Source: Opitutaceae bacterium (lineage in GTDB: Bacteria > Verrucomicrobiota > Verrucomicrobiae > Opitutales > Opitutaceae). Taken from it: DNA of 8,842 bases. The notes below the pieces were generated by a model. The model ran no database searches, was not told the origin of the DNA, and was given only the letters and a program-made list of their open reading frames with translations. Location: assembly GCA_031266495.1 (NCBI GenBank), contig JAISAX010000716.1, forward strand, positions 1 through 8,842. The letters are read 5' to 3'. This document shows positions 7,425 to 8,842 of this stretch, one piece after another. Position 1 is the stretch's first letter. Each line of letters opens with the position of its first letter. The translations under genes were made by a program, and so were the position numbers.

Positions 7425-8492
7425 ATGACAAAACATACCTATACCGCCGCCGTTGTGGGCGGCGGATCCGGAGGCGGCCTCAGCATGGAGGCCCTCACCG
7501 CATCACCCCGATTCAAGCTGCTGGCGGCAGCCGACTTGCGCGAAGATGTCCGGCAAAAACTTGCCCGGCAATATCCCGGCATCCGGACCTATGCCACGCA
7601 CGTGGAAATGTTTCACGAGTGTCCCACGGATGTCGTTACAGTGAGCACATTTCCACCATCGCACGAAAAAATCACACTGGCTGCGCTGGACCGGCTTCCG
7701 CTCAAGGGCATCCTCGTGGAAAAGCCGCTCGGACACACATGGGCCTCGGGTCGCCGCATTCTACAGGCAATTCAAAAACGCAATCTGCCAGTCGCCGTGC
7801 CGCACGGCCTCCTGGCCCGGCGAACACCGCTCGAAATCATAAACAGGGTAAAGCAGGGCGAAACCGGAGACCTCAAACTGCTGGAAATCCAGTGCAGCGG
7901 CTGGGATATCATCAATGCCGGTATTCATTGGCTGAATTTTTTTGTAAACCTGACCGGACTTGAGCCAATAGACACCGTGCTCGCCGCCTGCGACTCAACC
8001 ACGCGCACCTGGCGCGACGGGATGCAGGTGGAAACCACGGCGGTCACCACCGCACAAACCCGGAGCGGCATCCGCGTGACCATGCACACAGGAGACCACA
8101 TCGCGGTCAACGCGCCTCCGCACCAGACCGTGTTCAGGATTTTCGGAACCCGGGGGCAAATCGAATTCTACGGCTGGGAAACCGCCTATCATATCGTCAG
8201 CCCGAAACACCCGAATGGTATTGTTTGTGATCCGCCGGAAATGAGTGATTCGGGGCATCGTTATCATTTTGAACGGCTGGCGGAACAAATGGATTCCGGA
8301 GCCGCAAACTACGACGTGGCCACCAGTTCACTGATGGCACTGGAACTGTGTGAAGCCGCCTGCCTGAGCAGCCACTGCCGGGCGGAGGTCAAGTTGCCGC
8401 TGGATACCTTCACCCCGCCTCCACCGGCAAACTGGATTCCCGGCCAGCCTTACTCCGGCACCGGAGGCGGGCGAGACGGCCGCAATCTCTGA
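7425..8492 (+). CDS. Gfo/Idh/MocA-family NAD(P)-dependent oxidoreductase
   Basis: This is a 355-residue, probably cytoplasmic protein. The N-terminal Rossmann fold has the glycine-rich dinucleotide motif VVGGGSGGG (10-18), and AAADLRE follows at the end of the second strand. VEKPLG (98-103) is the family's signature, with Lys100 expected to be catalytic. The C-terminal alpha/beta domain carries NAGIHWLN (164-171) in place of the usual D-x-G-x-H-x-x-D, so both Asp are Asn while His168 is kept. Family members oxidise, reduce or epimerise sugars, inositols and amino sugars. I chose the start at 7425 over 7329 because it begins the Rossmann fold at once and sits 19 bp after the hydrolase stop; the 7329 start would overlap that gene. 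It most likely processes a sugar released by the upstream enzyme, which is inference from position. The Pro/Gly-rich C-terminal tail is not diagnostic. Confidence 0.92.
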   Translation: MTKHTYTAAVVGGGSGGGLSMEALTASPRFKLLAAADLREDVRQKLARQYPGIRTYATHVEMFHECPTDVVTVSTFPPSHEKITLAALDRLPLKGILVEKPLGHTWASGRRILQAIQKRNLPVAVPHGLLARRTPLEIINRVKQGETGDLKLLEIQCSGWDIINAGIHWLNFFVNLTGLEPIDTVLAACDSTTRTWRDGMQVETTAVTTAQTRSGIRVTMHTGDHIAVNAPPHQTVFRIFGTRGQIEFYGWETAYHIVSPKHPNGIVCDPPEMSDSGHRYHFERLAEQMDSGAANYDVATSSLMALELCEAACLSSHCRAEVKLPLDTFTPPPPANWIPGQPYSGTGGGRDGRNL

Positions 8493-8534
8493 CAAACACC
8501 GCAACGCCTGCTTTATCAAAATGACCGCCGAAAA

Positions 8535-8688
8535 TTATTAACTGAAGTTACACGGATCGACCGTAGGGGCGTCGCTTGCGACGCCCGCGCCAGGCGGAGA
8601 GCATTGGCGAATCTCCCGTTGTGATCAGGTCCACGCGGGCTTCGCAAGCGAAGCCCCTACCTCGCGGCTGCGTAACATCAGTTATTAT
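8535..8688. mobile_element. MITE-like 146-bp element with 13-bp TIRs and TTAT duplication
   Basis: TAACTGAAGTTAC (8539-8551) and GTAACATCAGTTA (8672-8684) are inverted repeats with a single mismatch. TTAT directly flanks both ends (8535-8538 and 8685-8688), as expected for a 4-bp target duplication. Inside are two long palindromes (see the repeat entry) and no coding frame. It fills most of the 239-bp gap between two oxidoreductase genes and ends 43 bp before the second one's ATG. No transposase is in the window, so it would be non-autonomous. A strong RNA fold here could act as a transcription or processing barrier between the genes. Confidence 0.6.
8563..8660. repeat. Paired REP-like palindromes with a compensatory base-pair change
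   Basis: The 26-base arm at 8563-8588 (starting GTAGGGGCGTCGC) is the inverse of the arm at 8635-8660 (ending GCGAAGCCCCTAC), with two mismatches. Each arm is itself a hairpin with a 9-bp stem: 8567-8575 with 8578-8586, and 8637-8645 with 8648-8656. The two differences between arms (G8571 and C8582 against T8641 and A8652) are partners within each stem, so pairing is kept in both. The 46 bases between the arms hold smaller inverted repeats, including GGAGA/TCTCC and CGCCA/TGGCG. Confidence 0.75.
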
Positions 8689-8731
8689 CCTCGAATCCCG
8701 GGTAAATCAGACTACAAAATTAACCATAAAA

Positions 8732-8842
8732 ATGTCTCCCATTCAATTTGCCATTATTGGAAGCGGCTGGCGCGCCGGATTTTTCCTTCGCATCGCGCGC
8801 GAACTCCCGGAACGCTTTTGCGTGACCGGCGTATTGATTCGC
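8732..8842 (+). CDS. Second Gfo/Idh/MocA-family oxidoreductase, N-terminal part (cut by window end)
   Basis: ATG at 8732 opens a 37-codon frame that runs to the last base. It reads MSPIQFAIIGSGWRAGFF, then a helix (LRIARELPERF) and a second strand VTGVLI. This is the beta-alpha-beta start of a Rossmann fold with the dinucleotide motif IGSGWRA (9-15), common in Gfo/Idh/MocA proteins. The sequence differs clearly from the N-terminus of the preceding oxidoreductase, so it is not a recent tandem copy. No Shine-Dalgarno sequence is visible; the leader is A-rich (ACCATAAAA). The EKP signature and the C-terminal domain lie beyond the window, so the family call rests on the first strand-loop-helix only. 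Confidence 0.7.
   Translation, partial: MSPIQFAIIGSGWRAGFFLRIARELPERFCVTGVLIR

Noticed and set aside
8493..8731. A CRISPR array or an intrinsic terminator
   Set aside because: The repeats are inverted, only two and not spaced regularly, and no hairpin is followed by a T run; a MITE/REP reading fits better.

Overview
The window looks like a verrucomicrobial chromosome, most likely family Opitutaceae. This rests on protein types rather than on any RNA marker. A PEP-CTERM-anchored exoprotein, a pseudopilin with the H-X9-DG signature, a secreted clan GH-A-like glycoside hydrolase and Gfo/Idh/MocA oxidoreductases sit side by side, and no start codon has a clear Shine-Dalgarno sequence. No tRNA, rRNA, CRISPR array or transposase gene was found.

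Left part (1-3824, minus strand). A large Ski2-like DExH helicase with a C-terminal DUF3516 region (1089-3824) is followed by a secreted, beta-repeat-like protein gene (917 down to 1, running off the window). That gene is broken by an 86-bp insertion with 11-bp terminal inverted repeats and a duplicated CTAG. Removing 86 bp restores one open frame to the window edge. The helicase carries a C10 homopolymer in its 5' coding region, and a G12 tract lies just beyond its stop.

Middle (3825-4310). A 486-bp gene-free divergent region separates the minus-strand helicase from the plus-strand cluster. It contains several inverted repeats, including two that share one arm and so exclude each other.

Right part (4311-8842, plus strand). 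Five co-oriented genes follow: a PEP-CTERM protein, an H-X9-DG pseudopilin, a secreted glycoside hydrolase, a Gfo/Idh/MocA oxidoreductase, and the start of a second one cut by the window end. The first four are 19-42 bp apart and may be one transcript. The likely theme is glycan handling at the cell surface followed by sugar oxidation or epimerisation inside, but the substrate cannot be read from the sequence. A 146-bp MITE-like element with 13-bp terminal inverted repeats, a TTAT duplication and two internal REP-like palindromes sits between the two oxidoreductase genes.

I see no new multi-gene defence or mobile system. The most interesting signals are the two small non-autonomous elements, one of which disrupts a gene, and the homopolymer in the helicase.
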